A stretch of DNA of 16,525 nucleotides from Acidobacteriaceae bacterium (GCA_003140655.1 PLKR01000463.1:6562-23086), one strand, 5' to 3'. Shown: positions 6,954 to 16,353, counted from the stretch's first letter. The notes: generated from the letters alone by a model not told the origin. Program-made: numbers and translations.

Positions 6954-7685
6954 TTAGTTTGGTTTGTGGAGTTCTCTGGCATCCTCACCGCTAGCGTCCC
7001 GAAGATTGATGGCTTCTTCCGGCGAAACACTCTCCTGATCTCCAAGTTGTCCTCCCTCGAATAAGCCACCCTCTCGCCTGATCAATCGCAGACGCTCATG
7101 ATGTTCTTGCACTCGCCGTTCGTACTTGCGCTTCAGGCTCAGGTTCACCCGGACTCCGAGGTCGAAGCGGAGCTCTTTGCGGCGCTGGTCCCGGAGTGCT
7201 AGTTCCACTCTTAAAGGCGTCCCGTCCTGAAGTTCGAGGGGAACATCGGCCCAACCCTCCGCGACGATCACTCCCTTCACTTGGCGAGGGCGTAGAGGCA
7301 CCTCGGATGTCAGCCAATCGTTGAGAAGTTTAGTTCGAGTGTCAAAAAGCAACCGATCCATCAGATCCGGATAAAATGTATCTCCCGTGGGATCACTTAA
7401 CTCGAGTGGACAATCAATCCGCGGTATCCAGATAGCGACGCCTGTAATCAAGATTCCAGAAGTTAAGACTCGCATTGTGGCAGGCACGACAACTGCAACC
7501 CTACCCGAAAGCAGTTCGTACATCCTGGCAAAGTCATGATCGATCTGCTCCAAAGCCAGCCTGTCGGGCTCGGGTGACGGATGGTGCACAGAGCCAATCG
7601 GAACGCCCATCTCTTTCAGCCGCAACAGACGCGCACGGGTTTCTTGATTCCCGGTTTTGGTAGGCTTCAAGTTTTGCTTTGGCAT
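6954..7685 (-). CDS. Hypothetical protein, partner of the helicase-like gene
   Basis: 243-aa protein of unknown family. The ATG at 7685 has a GGAGGAG site at 7689-7695 but only a 3-nt spacer. The N-terminal 30 residues are basic and polar, followed by an alpha/beta-looking core (FARMYELLSGRVAVVVPATM, GVAIWIPRIDCPLELSD, RLLFDTRTKLLNDWL) with repeated beta segments and no signal peptide or convincing transmembrane helix. The C-terminal 70 residues are strongly charged (KRKYERRVQEHHERLRLIRR) and probably form a long helix. It starts 67 nt after the end of the helicase-like gene on the same strand, so the two are probably one transcript and may act together. No catalytic motif was recognised. Confidence 0.75.
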   Translation of the reverse strand: MPKQNLKPTKTGNQETRARLLRLKEMGVPIGSVHHPSPEPDRLALEQIDHDFARMYELLSGRVAVVVPATMRVLTSGILITGVAIWIPRIDCPLELSDPTGDTFYPDLMDRLLFDTRTKLLNDWLTSEVPLRPRQVKGVIVAEGWADVPLELQDGTPLRVELALRDQRRKELRFDLGVRVNLSLKRKYERRVQEHHERLRLIRREGGLFEGGQLGDQESVSPEEAINLRDASGEDARELHKPN

Positions 7686-7752
7686 TTTCTCCTCCAGCTT
7701 TTTGAAATAAAGAAACGCATAAAACTCCCATCACCCTCATCACCTCCACAAG

Positions 7753-9084
7753 TCATTTAGAAAGCGTGGTTTTCGTATGGTTGCAGTCAGGACAACCTGC
7801 CTCGACACGTTGTGAGCACGGCAGGTCGTAGGCTTGAGCCAACCGGTGCACGCTCTGGCTGGTTTCTCGTTCAAGCAGGACTTGCCGCCCAGATCGATCA
7901 CTGTGTCTTTGAATATTCAGACCTTTCAACTTCCAGCCGATTTCTTCAGCGCTATATTCGATGATTTCTCCCCGTGATTGCAGGAGTACGTTCACGTCCT
8001 TCGCGAGTTCATCCACTTTGACTTGGCGCTGCGTGCGTAAGTGAATCAGAGCCCACAGAATTTCGATAATCGCGCAGTTAACATCACGCGACCGTTTTCC
8101 GCGGACCTCCTTGTCTTGCGGTCGGAGCAGCTGAACTGTATCGCGCGCCAATTTCGAATCTTCCGGAAAGCACATTCCCAGAGTGCAGGCAAGCTGACGC
8201 GTTGCAAAGGTAAACTCCGAACCATCAACTCGAGACTCACGAATCCTTCCGGAATTCTTCAGGCGGTACATCAAAAGGCGCGGCTGAAATTTGTTTGCAA
8301 TGTCGTCTTGAACCTGCTCATCCAATGGGGACGACCGCAATTGTGATGGGATCACAGAAATGTAAATGACTCCGTCACCCAAAGTATCGACGGCAGCATC
8401 GTTTCCGCAAAAGATTGCTTTCGGGCCATACAGATCGATGACGTCTCCTCTAGTTCCAGGCAAATGCAGGCCACGATACTTCGATGCGCGGAGAAGTCGC
8501 TGCATCTTGGGTTTCAATTCTTGCTGATCGAGAAGCAAGGTAAGGGAGACTTGGGTCGGCAACGACCGGAAGCCAACCGGGGTGACTTCAGCCAACATTA
8601 GGGGATGGCGACAGACGCAGCTAAACAGGCGCAACACATCAATTCCCAACTCCTGATCAGGCCCCGAAATTGCCAGACTTGGCGCGGATGGCAACTGATC
8701 AGCCAACCAGGTGCTGATCGAAAAGCAGGCGAGCAGACTTGACTCCCGTTCCGGCAAATCCAAATGTTGCTTAAACACGTCGGCGATTCCGGCAAACAGT
8801 CGCCGGGCTGAACCGTAGTCGGTACACCTGGATGGCAACCGCGTTGCCCGGTATAGACTCGAAGCCAGTTCAGGCACTTCGTAAATGCAACCGCCGTGTT
8901 CGACATGCGGGCCAATAGTCGTCTTGCGTCCCTTCCACAGCAAGAAATCTGGCTTATCGAACCCAGAAGAACCAGAAACGAGTTCGATCATGGCACCATC
9001 GGCGAAAGTTTCACCTGCGCTGGTAATGGAGCGCTTTGTCGCTTTCAGCCCGTTCTTCGAATTGGGTTTTGTTTTCCTACTCAA
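7753..9084 (-). CDS. Helicase-like protein with a non-canonical P-loop
   Basis: 443 aa from a TTG at 9084, chosen for the GGGAGGA site at 9092-9098 with a 7-nt spacer; the open frame upstream to 9309 is low-quality sequence. Layout resembles plasmid/phage primase-associated helicases: an N-terminal region, then a P-loop-like strand-turn-helix (LAISGPDQELGIDVLRLFSC) where GxxxxGK[TS] is expected but Gly-Lys-Ser/Thr is missing, a Walker-B-like strand (VSLTLLLDQQELKP, Asp followed by Gln rather than Glu), a sensor-like strand (KAIFCGNDA), and a C-terminal winged-helix-like segment (EYSAEEIGWKLKGLNIQRH). It ends in a CPDC pair and a polar tail. ATP hydrolysis looks unlikely. I recall similar hypothetical proteins in Acidobacteriota, but that is memory and unchecked. 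Cytoplasmic; role unknown. Confidence 0.7.
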   Translation of the reverse strand: MSRKTKPNSKNGLKATKRSITSAGETFADGAMIELVSGSSGFDKPDFLLWKGRKTTIGPHVEHGGCIYEVPELASSLYRATRLPSRCTDYGSARRLFAGIADVFKQHLDLPERESSLLACFSISTWLADQLPSAPSLAISGPDQELGIDVLRLFSCVCRHPLMLAEVTPVGFRSLPTQVSLTLLLDQQELKPKMQRLLRASKYRGLHLPGTRGDVIDLYGPKAIFCGNDAAVDTLGDGVIYISVIPSQLRSSPLDEQVQDDIANKFQPRLLMYRLKNSGRIRESRVDGSEFTFATRQLACTLGMCFPEDSKLARDTVQLLRPQDKEVRGKRSRDVNCAIIEILWALIHLRTQRQVKVDELAKDVNVLLQSRGEIIEYSAEEIGWKLKGLNIQRHSDRSGRQVLLERETSQSVHRLAQAYDLPCSQRVEAGCPDCNHTKTTLSK

Positions 9085-9230
9085 AGCAATTTCCTCCCTT
9101 GTCCGGCGGCAGTGCACGACATGCATAGCAACTGCTACAATCAGGTGTTCACTAGAACGAGAAACGCAAAATCTCGACGCCACACTGGCTCCCGCCCTCA
9201 TCGTTTTGCAAATTTCGGAATAAATGGCAA

Positions 9231-9254
9231 GGGCCCGACCGTTTGGTCGGGCCC
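9231..9254. repeat. Stem-loop 1 of an array
   Basis: Perfect 10-bp inverted repeat GGGCCCGACC / GGTCGGGCCC around a GTTT loop. It is upstream of the helicase-like gene, about 150 nt before its start. Its core (GCCCGAC ... GTCGGGC) is shared with stem-loop 2. Confidence 0.7.
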
Positions 9255-9382
9255 AGACACACCTGTTCCATGCGCCAAATCGTACCCTCTTGATTATCCG
9301 CCCAGGCATTAGCCGTGAGCGCCATTGGGGCTTTGTTCATTGGCCATCGGCCGTTAGAAACAAATCCTGCATACATAGGGAA

Positions 9383-9402
9383 CGCCCGACAGTTGTCGGG
9401 CG
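9383..9402. repeat. Stem-loop 2 of an array
   Basis: Perfect inverted repeat CGCCCGAC / GTCGGGCG with loop AGTT. The stem core is the same as in stem-loop 1. It is preceded on the plus strand by CCTGCATACATA, which resembles CCTGCACATAAC before stem-loop 3, so loops 2 and 3 may be diverged tandem units. Confidence 0.7.
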
Positions 9403-9437
9403 TGGATTTCCTGCACATAACTGCTATAAAGAGAAAA

Positions 9438-9460
9438 TGCTCGACCCCTTGGGCCGAGCA
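9438..9460 (-). terminator. Stem-loop 3, terminator-like on the minus strand
   Basis: Nine base pairs and one A-C mismatch: TGCTCG(A)CCC / GGG(C)CGAGCA with a CTT loop. On the minus strand it is followed by TTTTCTCTTT, which is a good intrinsic-terminator tail, so it could end a transcript from the XRE/RHH remnants at 9665-9940. Confidence 0.55.
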
Positions 9461-9664
9461 CACACCTTCTCTTGTCCCTATCTTACATCAGGAAAGCAAG
9501 AAATAATGCTAGAAAACAAGCAAAAAAACACTTTTCCGTGATGTTGCCTTCCGTTTTGCTCCAAGGATTTTGTGCTGAGCGAACGTATCAGCCGCTGCAG
9601 CAATCTGGTTCCATCTTTACTTATATGCATTTAAACCAGCCAAAAGAGGCTTCACAAATTCGGG

Positions 9665-9754
9665 CTATGCTCTGCCTTTCGCCGCGATCGTCTCAAGTTC
9701 CCTCTTCAGATCAGCGCGGACTCTGAAAGTCAGCGCGCACTTTTTCAATTGCAA
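9665..9754 (-). pseudogene. Ribbon-helix-helix (CopG-like) fragment
   Basis: Short frame from a TTG at 9754 (another TTG at 9748) to TAG at 9665, 29 codons. The peptide KKCALTFRVRADLKRELE followed by TIAAKGRA has the ribbon strand (L-T-F-R-V), the turn and helix A (A-D-L-K-R-E-L-E) of RHH DNA-binding proteins such as antitoxins. Helix B, which should follow G-R, is missing because of the stop, so it would not fold as the usual dimer. It lies just after the XRE remnant on the same strand. Confidence 0.35.
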
Positions 9755-9769
9755 AATCTTAGCCCTGAT

Positions 9770-9779
9770 CTTACGTAAG
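9770..9779. promoter_or_regulatory. 10-bp palindrome between two regulator remnants
   Basis: CTTACGTAAG is a perfect palindrome in the 36-nt gap between the XRE remnant stop (9791) and the RHH-like start (9754). Its position suits an operator for either factor, but there is only one copy. Confidence 0.25.
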
Positions 9780-9790
9780 GGCAGATCGGA

Positions 9791-9940
9791 TTATCTGTCT
9801 GGCTCTCCCGTCAACAACCAATCAACCGATTTTCCGAACTCTTGCCCAATCGCGAGCAGCACTGCGGCTGCTGGTTCTTTTTCTCCGTTCTCCAGTGCTG
9901 AGCATTCACGACCGAGGAGGGTGTCAGGATTCTGATGGGG
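9791..9940 (-). pseudogene. XRE-family HTH regulator, C-terminal remnant
   Basis: An open stretch without a start codon, bounded by TGA at 9941-9943 and ending at TAA (9791-9793). The peptide includes SALENGEKEPAAAVLLAIGQ followed by EFGKSVDWLLTGE. In XRE/Cro-CI regulators this is the end of the recognition helix (x-x-E-N-G), helix 4 (P-x-x-x-V-L-L-A-I-A) and the closing helix (F-x-x-S-V-D-W-L-L-T-G), so the match is strong. The first two helices are missing: upstream of the recognition helix comes PHQNPDTLLGREC and then a stop. It is therefore a broken regulator gene, perhaps once an immunity or antitoxin-type repressor. Confidence 0.65.
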
Positions 9941-10239
9941 TCACGGGCAACCCTTCCATAATCTGGTTAGGCAAGGGTCGCCGACCATGCGGGAAATTCG
10001 CACCAAATTCAATCAAGAAAAGCACGTTTCTCGTTGCCTATGTGTTGAAACTTCCCAGAAGCCGACTTCTGGCCCGGAAATAAGTTCCGGTTTGCCTGTC
10101 ACTCGCGGAGGAGCAAGCTTGCAGGTCCGGCAGGCCGGAAGACTACGCACGACAACGCCCTTGCGGTTGGCGAATGAGAAATCCCGTCAGAGTCGGCTAT
10201 TTGGGGTTTTAATCTAACTTATTTATTTTCCTAGGACGC
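9941..10239. other. Gene-free stretch between XRE remnant and hydrolase
   Basis: 299 nt. Plus-strand frames starting near 9895 and 9987 are open but have no domain signature and overlap the XRE remnant or hairpins; they are not called. The stretch contains the hairpin pair at 10055-10090 and an A/T-rich segment at 10195-10235 just past the hydrolase stop. Confidence 0.4.
10055..10090. repeat. Two adjacent short hairpins
   Basis: First stem CCAGAAG / CTTCTGG with loop CCGA (10055-10072); second stem CCGGAA / TTCCGG with loop ATAAG (10074-10090). They are separated by one base. No T-run follows on either strand, so a terminator role is doubtful. Confidence 0.45.
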
Positions 10240-12204
<1,965 letters not shown>

Positions 12205-12312
12205 TCCGGCCTCTTCCTTCACGGGCTGTGGAGGGAACTAGAATCCCGTGGCAGACACTATAACTCAGGCCGCTCGCCCTCTGGTCTTCGATCGGGGAGG
12301 CAACGGAGTAGA
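12205..12312. promoter_or_regulatory. Divergent promoter region, hydrolase / two-component pair
   Basis: About 108 nt between the hydrolase start and the kinase start must hold promoters for both directions. A TATAAC at about 12257-12262 could be a -10 box, but no clear -35 partner or palindromic operator is visible by eye. Confidence 0.35.
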
Positions 12313-13452
12313 ATGGGCCCCATGTATTCGCGCCGCTTGCGTCCAATCGTCCGGGCCTATGTGATGGCTATCGCTTTTTGGTATGGCATCGCGGTGCTGA
12401 TGGGGTTGCAGTATAGCCCCTTAGATCGAAATCATGTTTGGTTCTCGTTCTTCGGATTATTGGTACAGGCAGGAGCTCACGCCTTCGCGCTAGCTTTGTG
12501 GACGCCGCCTATCTTTTTCCTGGTGAAGAAATACCTTCGTTTTTCGACGAAACGTGTGCGATACGTGCTCTTGTGGGGACTTGGAGCGGTGCCGTTTGTA
12601 TTACTCCATACCGCAATAGCGTGGCTAGTGATTCCACCTTACGTTTCGCGCTCGCTCCAGTCATGGCTTGAAATTGTTCGATCTGCGTTTGCCGACGACA
12701 CTTTCATATATATCGCAATCGTTGTGGCGGCGCATGGCTATGAGTACTTGAAACGTTTGCGCAAAGAAGAGCGGGAGAGATACGAATATCAGCAGGCGCT
12801 TGCCGCGAGCGAATTACAAGCGCTGAAGATGCAACTCCATCCCCATTTTCTGTTCAATACTTTGCATGGCATCGCCACGCTGATTGAGACTGACGCCCGC
12901 AGCGCCAAGTCCATGATCATCAGGCTATCCAACCTCCTGCGCACCGCACTAGACCGCGGCAGCTCAGATCTGATCCCTCTCGAGAGTGAACTGAACTTCG
13001 CCAGAGAATATCTCGATCTCGAAAAGATGCGCTTCGGGAGCCGGCTCAAGGTGGACTGGCTGGTCGCTCCGGAAACACTCCCCTTTTTTGTGCCGCAAAT
13101 GATTCTCCAGCCTTTGGTGGAAAATGCCGTCCGTCACGGAATCGCGTCGTCCCGCGAGCCGGGGTGGATCGACGTTGCGGCTACGGTGAGCGACGGGCGC
13201 CTTAAAGTTCAGGTGCGCAACAGCACCGGCAACAACACATCCAACGGAACCGGCGTGGGACTGCGAAATGTAGAAGCTCGCCTCAAGTATCTCTATTCGG
13301 GCGATGCCAGCTTGAGCTTCAATATGGCAGATAAGCGTATGGCAACTGCCAGTTTGACGTTTCCGGCTTTGAATTCTCAACCGGTCGGCGCGCGGGTTCA
13401 GCAACTACAAACCGTCCCCGAGAGGAACGACTATGCGCGTTCTCATCGTTGA
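12313..13452 (+). CDS. LytS-type sensor histidine kinase
   Basis: 379 aa from the ATG at 12313 (GGAG at 12305-12308, 4-nt spacer); the longer frame from 12112 overlaps the divergent hydrolase gene and is rejected. Residues about 14-145 hold four hydrophobic segments (AYVMAIAFWYGIAVL, FSFFGLLVQAGAHAFALALW, YVLLWGLGAVPFVLL, FIYIAIVVAA) and no large outside sensor domain. A short coiled linker (KEERERYEYQQALAAS) leads to the HisKA_3-unlike His_kinase domain: LHPHFLFNTL with phosphoacceptor His178, N-box LVENAVRHG (Asn271) and G-box GTGVGLRNVEARL. This is the LytS/YehU class that phosphorylates LytTR regulators. The downstream regulator overlaps the 3' end by 20 nt, which fits a coupled operon. 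The stimulus is unknown. Confidence 0.9.
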   Translation: MGPMYSRRLRPIVRAYVMAIAFWYGIAVLMGLQYSPLDRNHVWFSFFGLLVQAGAHAFALALWTPPIFFLVKKYLRFSTKRVRYVLLWGLGAVPFVLLHTAIAWLVIPPYVSRSLQSWLEIVRSAFADDTFIYIAIVVAAHGYEYLKRLRKEERERYEYQQALAASELQALKMQLHPHFLFNTLHGIATLIETDARSAKSMIIRLSNLLRTALDRGSSDLIPLESELNFAREYLDLEKMRFGSRLKVDWLVAPETLPFFVPQMILQPLVENAVRHGIASSREPGWIDVAATVSDGRLKVQVRNSTGNNTSNGTGVGLRNVEARLKYLYSGDASLSFNMADKRMATASLTFPALNSQPVGARVQQLQTVPERNDYARSHR

Positions 13453-14215
13453 TGACGAGCCTCTTGCCCGCACCGCCCTTGCCCAGATTCTGGCCAGCCG
13501 CCCCGATGTGGAGCACTTCGATTCCGCCTGTGATGCCATCGAAGCTCAGGAATATCTCTCCAAAGACGTCTACGACGTCGTCCTGCTCGACATCAGCATG
13601 CCGGAGCTGTCGGGACTTGAATTGTTAGGTCGCCTGCAGAAATCTCAGCGCCCGATCCCTTCCGTGGTTCTCGTGACCGCTTATGCACAGCATACCCTGG
13701 CGGCATTCGAAAAACATGCCGTCGATTACGTGCTGAAGCCATTTTCCAGTGAGCGTTTGAATCAGGCGCTGGACTTCGCCTTTCGGCGGTCGGCCGGCGA
13801 GCGGGCGGCGAGATTAGTCGAGCTGATCCCTCATCTGAAGACCCTGACCCAGCAGAGTTCTTCCAAGATCGCAATCAAGGCCAATGGCAGGATTGTCTTC
13901 ATCGACCCCTACGACCTAATCGCCGTCCAAGCCGAGGGCAATTATGTTTTGCTGCAACAGGAGGCTGGTTCGTTTCTGCTGCGGGAGTCGATCTCAACCG
14001 TTGCCGAGAAGTTCAAGCCATATGGGTTCGTTCGCATTCATCGATCAGTGCTGGTGAATTCTGCTTTCGTGCAGGACATCCGCCCCTGCGCCACCGGAGA
14101 GTACGAACTCCGGGTAAAGGGAGGCAAAGAGTACACCGTCACCCGCACCTATAAGAACAATCTCAAGTCGCTGGCCCGGTTCTGGATGGGAACAGGCACC
14201 GCCCTCGCCGATTGA
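13433..14215 (+). CDS. LytTR-family response regulator
   Basis: 260 aa; the ATG at 13433 has GAGGA at 13422-13426 inside the kinase gene. Residues 1-120 are a receiver domain: acidic pocket D7-D8-E9, phosphoacceptor Asp53 (VVLLDISMPELSG), Thr82 (VLVTAYA) and Lys102 (YVLKPFS). About 145-250 is a LytTR DNA-binding domain: IKANGRIVFIDPYDLIAVQA, GNYVLLQ, then FVRIHRSVLVN (the R-x-H-R-S motif) and YTVTRTYKNNLK. Such proteins dimerise on phosphorylation and bind direct repeats upstream of target genes. The immediate partner is the kinase before it. The secreted hydrolase across the divergent region is a plausible target, but no binding-site repeat was identified. Confidence 0.92.
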   Translation: MRVLIVDDEPLARTALAQILASRPDVEHFDSACDAIEAQEYLSKDVYDVVLLDISMPELSGLELLGRLQKSQRPIPSVVLVTAYAQHTLAAFEKHAVDYVLKPFSSERLNQALDFAFRRSAGERAARLVELIPHLKTLTQQSSSKIAIKANGRIVFIDPYDLIAVQAEGNYVLLQQEAGSFLLRESISTVAEKFKPYGFVRIHRSVLVNSAFVQDIRPCATGEYELRVKGGKEYTVTRTYKNNLKSLARFWMGTGTALAD

Positions 14216-14284
14216 GTTCCGAGGTCGCGCGTTTTTTATCGGCTTTGCGAGCGGCCATACGCTCACACTTGATTGCCAGCTGGC

Positions 14285-14314
14285 GCGAGCCCTTTACGCC
14301 TGGCAAGGGCTCGC
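14285..14314. terminator. Shared hairpin between convergent genes
   Basis: Ten-bp perfect inverted repeat GCGAGCCCTT / AAGGGCTCGC with a 10-nt loop, in the 114-nt gap between the LytTR gene and the convergent seven-repeat protein. There is no T-run directly after it, but symmetric position between the two stops suggests bidirectional termination. A TTTTTT at 14232-14237 lies nearer the LytTR stop. Confidence 0.55.
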
Positions 14315-14329
14315 CCCAACCAGGTTTGG

Positions 14330-15442
14330 CTAGCGGCCCATCGGACTTCGCAGGAAGCCGTGATACACGCCAGCCGAATCAATCTCGTATCCAGTGATCG
14401 CCCCCGCGGGATTGTTCAGCAGCGGAAATGTGCCCTGACCGGTGCGCGTCCCCGCTCCCGGCGCTTCAAAGGTCGTGATGGCGCCGAGTGGAGAGCGCAC
14501 AAAACCGTGGCTTACGCTGTTTGAATCAGTGTAGCTCCCGGTGATGGCCCCTTCCGCATTCAGCCCCTGCGGAGTCGTGCCTTGACCAGCCCCGTTGCCC
14601 GCCCCGGGAACATCGAACTCGGTAAAAGTTCCGTCCAGGGCGCGCACGAAGCCGTGCACCACATTGTTTGAGTCCACATATACCCCGGGAATGATGCCGG
14701 CGAAATTGAGCCCGTCCGTATCAGTGCCCTGGCCGGCACCATTGCCCGCGCCCGGAGCATCGAACGAAGTGATGGTGCCGTCCGGAGCGCGAACATAGCC
14801 ATGCAGCGTGTTATTGGAGTCGATGTACGCTCCCGTGATTGTTCCCTCCGCGTTCAGCCCGATGCCTGACGCAGTGCCTGTGCCCTGGCCCGCGCTGGTC
14901 CCGGCGCCGGAGGCTTCAAAGGTGATAAACGAGTCGTTCTCGGCCCGCAGAAATGCATGCGCCACACCGCTTGAGTCAAAGTCGTATCCCCCGATCGTCC
15001 CCTCCAGATTAATATTCAGCGACAATGTGCCTTGTCCTGCCCCGTTGCCCGCGCCGGGAGCATCGAAGGTGGTGAAGTTGCCGAAGAAATTCCGCAGGTA
15101 TCCATGCATGGCGCCATTTCCGTCGATGTAATATCCGGTAATGGTACCTTCGGGATTCAAGCTGAAAGCGAACGTACCTTGTCCCGCTCCGGCGCCAGCC
15201 CCGGGCGCGCTGAAGGTTACGAAATAACCGTTCCAGGCCCGCAGGAAACCATGCGCCACGCTGTTTCCATCGGTGTAATAGCCGAACGTTGTACCCAGGA
15301 GATCAACACCCTCCACAAGCGTGCCTTGTCCCGCTGCCGTGCCTGCGCCGGGGGCCTCGAAAGTGATGGTGTTTTGTGCGGCTGCCAGGCCAGCGGCCAG
15401 AAGCAGCACACTCATCAGTCTGCAAAATTGCTGTAGCCTCAT
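14330..15442 (-). CDS. Secreted seven-repeat protein (HAF-like), predicted propeller
   Basis: 370 aa from the ATG at 15442 (AAGGAG at 15449-15454, 6-nt spacer); the frame open to 15529 upstream is ignored. Residues 1-22 are a signal peptide (RLMSVLLLAAGLAAAQ). The rest is seven consecutive repeats of about 49-52 aa with the pattern [TI]TFxAPGAGxGAGQGT, then LNxEGTITGxYxDSNxxxHGFLR. The second half (G-x-Y-x-D ... H-G-F-x-R) is like HAF-type extracellular repeats. Seven units of about 50 aa would suit a seven-bladed beta-propeller; that is inference. Repeats 1-7 run from about residue 23 to the end with no other domain and no membrane anchor, so it is probably secreted. A single-gene unit convergent with the two-component pair. 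Function unknown. Confidence 0.85.
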   Translation of the reverse strand: MRLQQFCRLMSVLLLAAGLAAAQNTITFEAPGAGTAAGQGTLVEGVDLLGTTFGYYTDGNSVAHGFLRAWNGYFVTFSAPGAGAGAGQGTFAFSLNPEGTITGYYIDGNGAMHGYLRNFFGNFTTFDAPGAGNGAGQGTLSLNINLEGTIGGYDFDSSGVAHAFLRAENDSFITFEASGAGTSAGQGTGTASGIGLNAEGTITGAYIDSNNTLHGYVRAPDGTITSFDAPGAGNGAGQGTDTDGLNFAGIIPGVYVDSNNVVHGFVRALDGTFTEFDVPGAGNGAGQGTTPQGLNAEGAITGSYTDSNSVSHGFVRSPLGAITTFEAPGAGTRTGQGTFPLLNNPAGAITGYEIDSAGVYHGFLRSPMGR

Positions 15443-15541
15443 AACGTTCTCCTTAGTTGATTTGAATTCGTCGCTGTGTACCTTTCGTTTGACTCGCTCC
15501 AGTCTGGGGTTTCGAGCAACGCTACTCATTGCTGTTCTTGG

Positions 15542-15841
15542 CTAACGACGCAGTTGGCCGGAGTCTTGCCAACTGGTGATGCTCGCCTTTCGAATCGAGA
15601 CTTCATCGAGCGTGCCGTATCCGCGATCGTGAACTGCCTTCGAAACTCCGCACGATTTCACGTCGGCCCATCTCCCAGGGCTCGGCACGGTTCCTCGTTC
15701 GCAAAAGCAATAGAGGATGTACTCTTTCGCGCCTGCGCCTGCGCGCACAAGATATGACCCGTTGCGATACGGGCTGAAGGCAATCAAATAGCAAGTGTGG
15801 CACTTTGGACATTCCACACATTGGCGTATGCGAAGCGACAT
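15542..15841 (-). CDS. Small zinc-ribbon-like hypothetical protein
   Basis: 99 aa. The ATG at 15841 (MSLRIRQ) is preferred; a GTG three codons upstream is possible, and the ribosome site (AGGTG) is modest. Near the N-terminus CVECPKCHTCY places four cysteines as interleaved C-x2-C pairs, and LYCFCERG about 30 residues later supplies two more, consistent with a zinc ribbon or knuckle. Between them is FSPYRNGSYLV. The rest (SKAVHDRGYGTLDEV) is polar, with no membrane segment. I recall similar small proteins in Acidobacteriota with PKC and YRNGSYLV motifs, but cannot confirm it here. Possible nucleic-acid or protein-binding role. Monocistronic, transcribed towards the seven-repeat gene's promoter. 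Confidence 0.65.
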   Translation of the reverse strand: MSLRIRQCVECPKCHTCYLIAFSPYRNGSYLVRAGAGAKEYILYCFCERGTVPSPGRWADVKSCGVSKAVHDRGYGTLDEVSIRKASITSWQDSGQLRR

Positions 15842-15989
15842 GCAATGCACACCTGCGACAGAGTCGAAGCAAGGATCTGGGAGAACGGCTCCTCGCCGGA
15901 AAGACCCCTCGTTTCAAAAGAGCGCAGGGTCCAGAACAGCTCTCCGTGACACTTTTGAGTGCAAGAACCCTGCCAATCAACAGGACGTG

Positions 15990-16214
15990 ATGTGCGAGTT
16001 TGTGAATGAATACGAAATCGGGGAGATCAGGTTCGACCTTACAGCGGGGGGTGATAATCCTACGCGAACCCAGGTAGCTGCTTTCGGCAGTCTGTTTTCT
16101 CGGCTCGCACCTTGGCCGTTATCTTATGACAATTGGAAAGTTTGTGAAGTGAAGGGATTCCGAAAACCGTACGTGGTGGCGCCTATGCTTGCTAAGTCGC
16201 CTGTCGCTGCATGA
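15990..16214 (+). CDS. Possible small protein of unknown function
   Basis: 74-codon frame from an ATG at 15990 with AGGA at 15982-15985 (4-nt spacer). The peptide has an ordinary composition (EYEIGEIRFDLTAGGDNP, LAPWPLSYDNWKVCEVKGFR) without the Arg/Ser excess of antisense frames, which is why it is listed. No domain or localisation signal is recognised. It stops just before the non-coding leader of the IS110 gene, so it may be a gene cut or flanked by that element. Confidence 0.35.
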   Translation: MCEFVNEYEIGEIRFDLTAGGDNPTRTQVAAFGSLFSRLAPWPLSYDNWKVCEVKGFRKPYVVAPMLAKSPVAA

Positions 16215-16353
16215 TTCAATATCGGAGCGATTGGAGACGCTGGGCGGATTGTTTGAATGCTAAGTCTAGTGAGGAGCGCGTGGTGTACAAAAGGCTGAAC
16301 TCCACGGGAACGTTGATTCAGAGAACAACCACAGAGGCTCCTCAAGGGACATT
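16215..16353 (+). other. Leader of the IS110 element, possible bridge-RNA region
   Basis: 139 nt without a credible gene directly upstream of the IS110 transposase. In IS110-group elements this left-end segment encodes the structured bridge RNA that pairs with target and donor DNA. I could not fold it by eye or fix the element boundary, so the RNA is inferred from position only. Confidence 0.3.

Larger units (their letters stand above)
9085..9664. other. 580-nt gene-free stretch with a stem-loop array
   Basis: No frame here has a credible start or protein-like composition. The open frame extending the helicase-like gene to 9309 is rejected. The notable content is three GC-rich stem-loops between 9231 and 9460, listed separately. 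The part from 9480 to 9664 is A/T-richer and holds nothing I recognise. Confidence 0.5.

Noticed and set aside
9085..9309. N-terminal extension of the helicase-like protein to 9309
   Set aside because: Passes through stem-loop 1, has low-quality sequence, and a strong ribosome site supports the TTG at 9084.
9895..10217. Two short plus-strand frames between the XRE remnant and the hydrolase
   Set aside because: No domain, weak starts, and one is antisense to the clear XRE motif.
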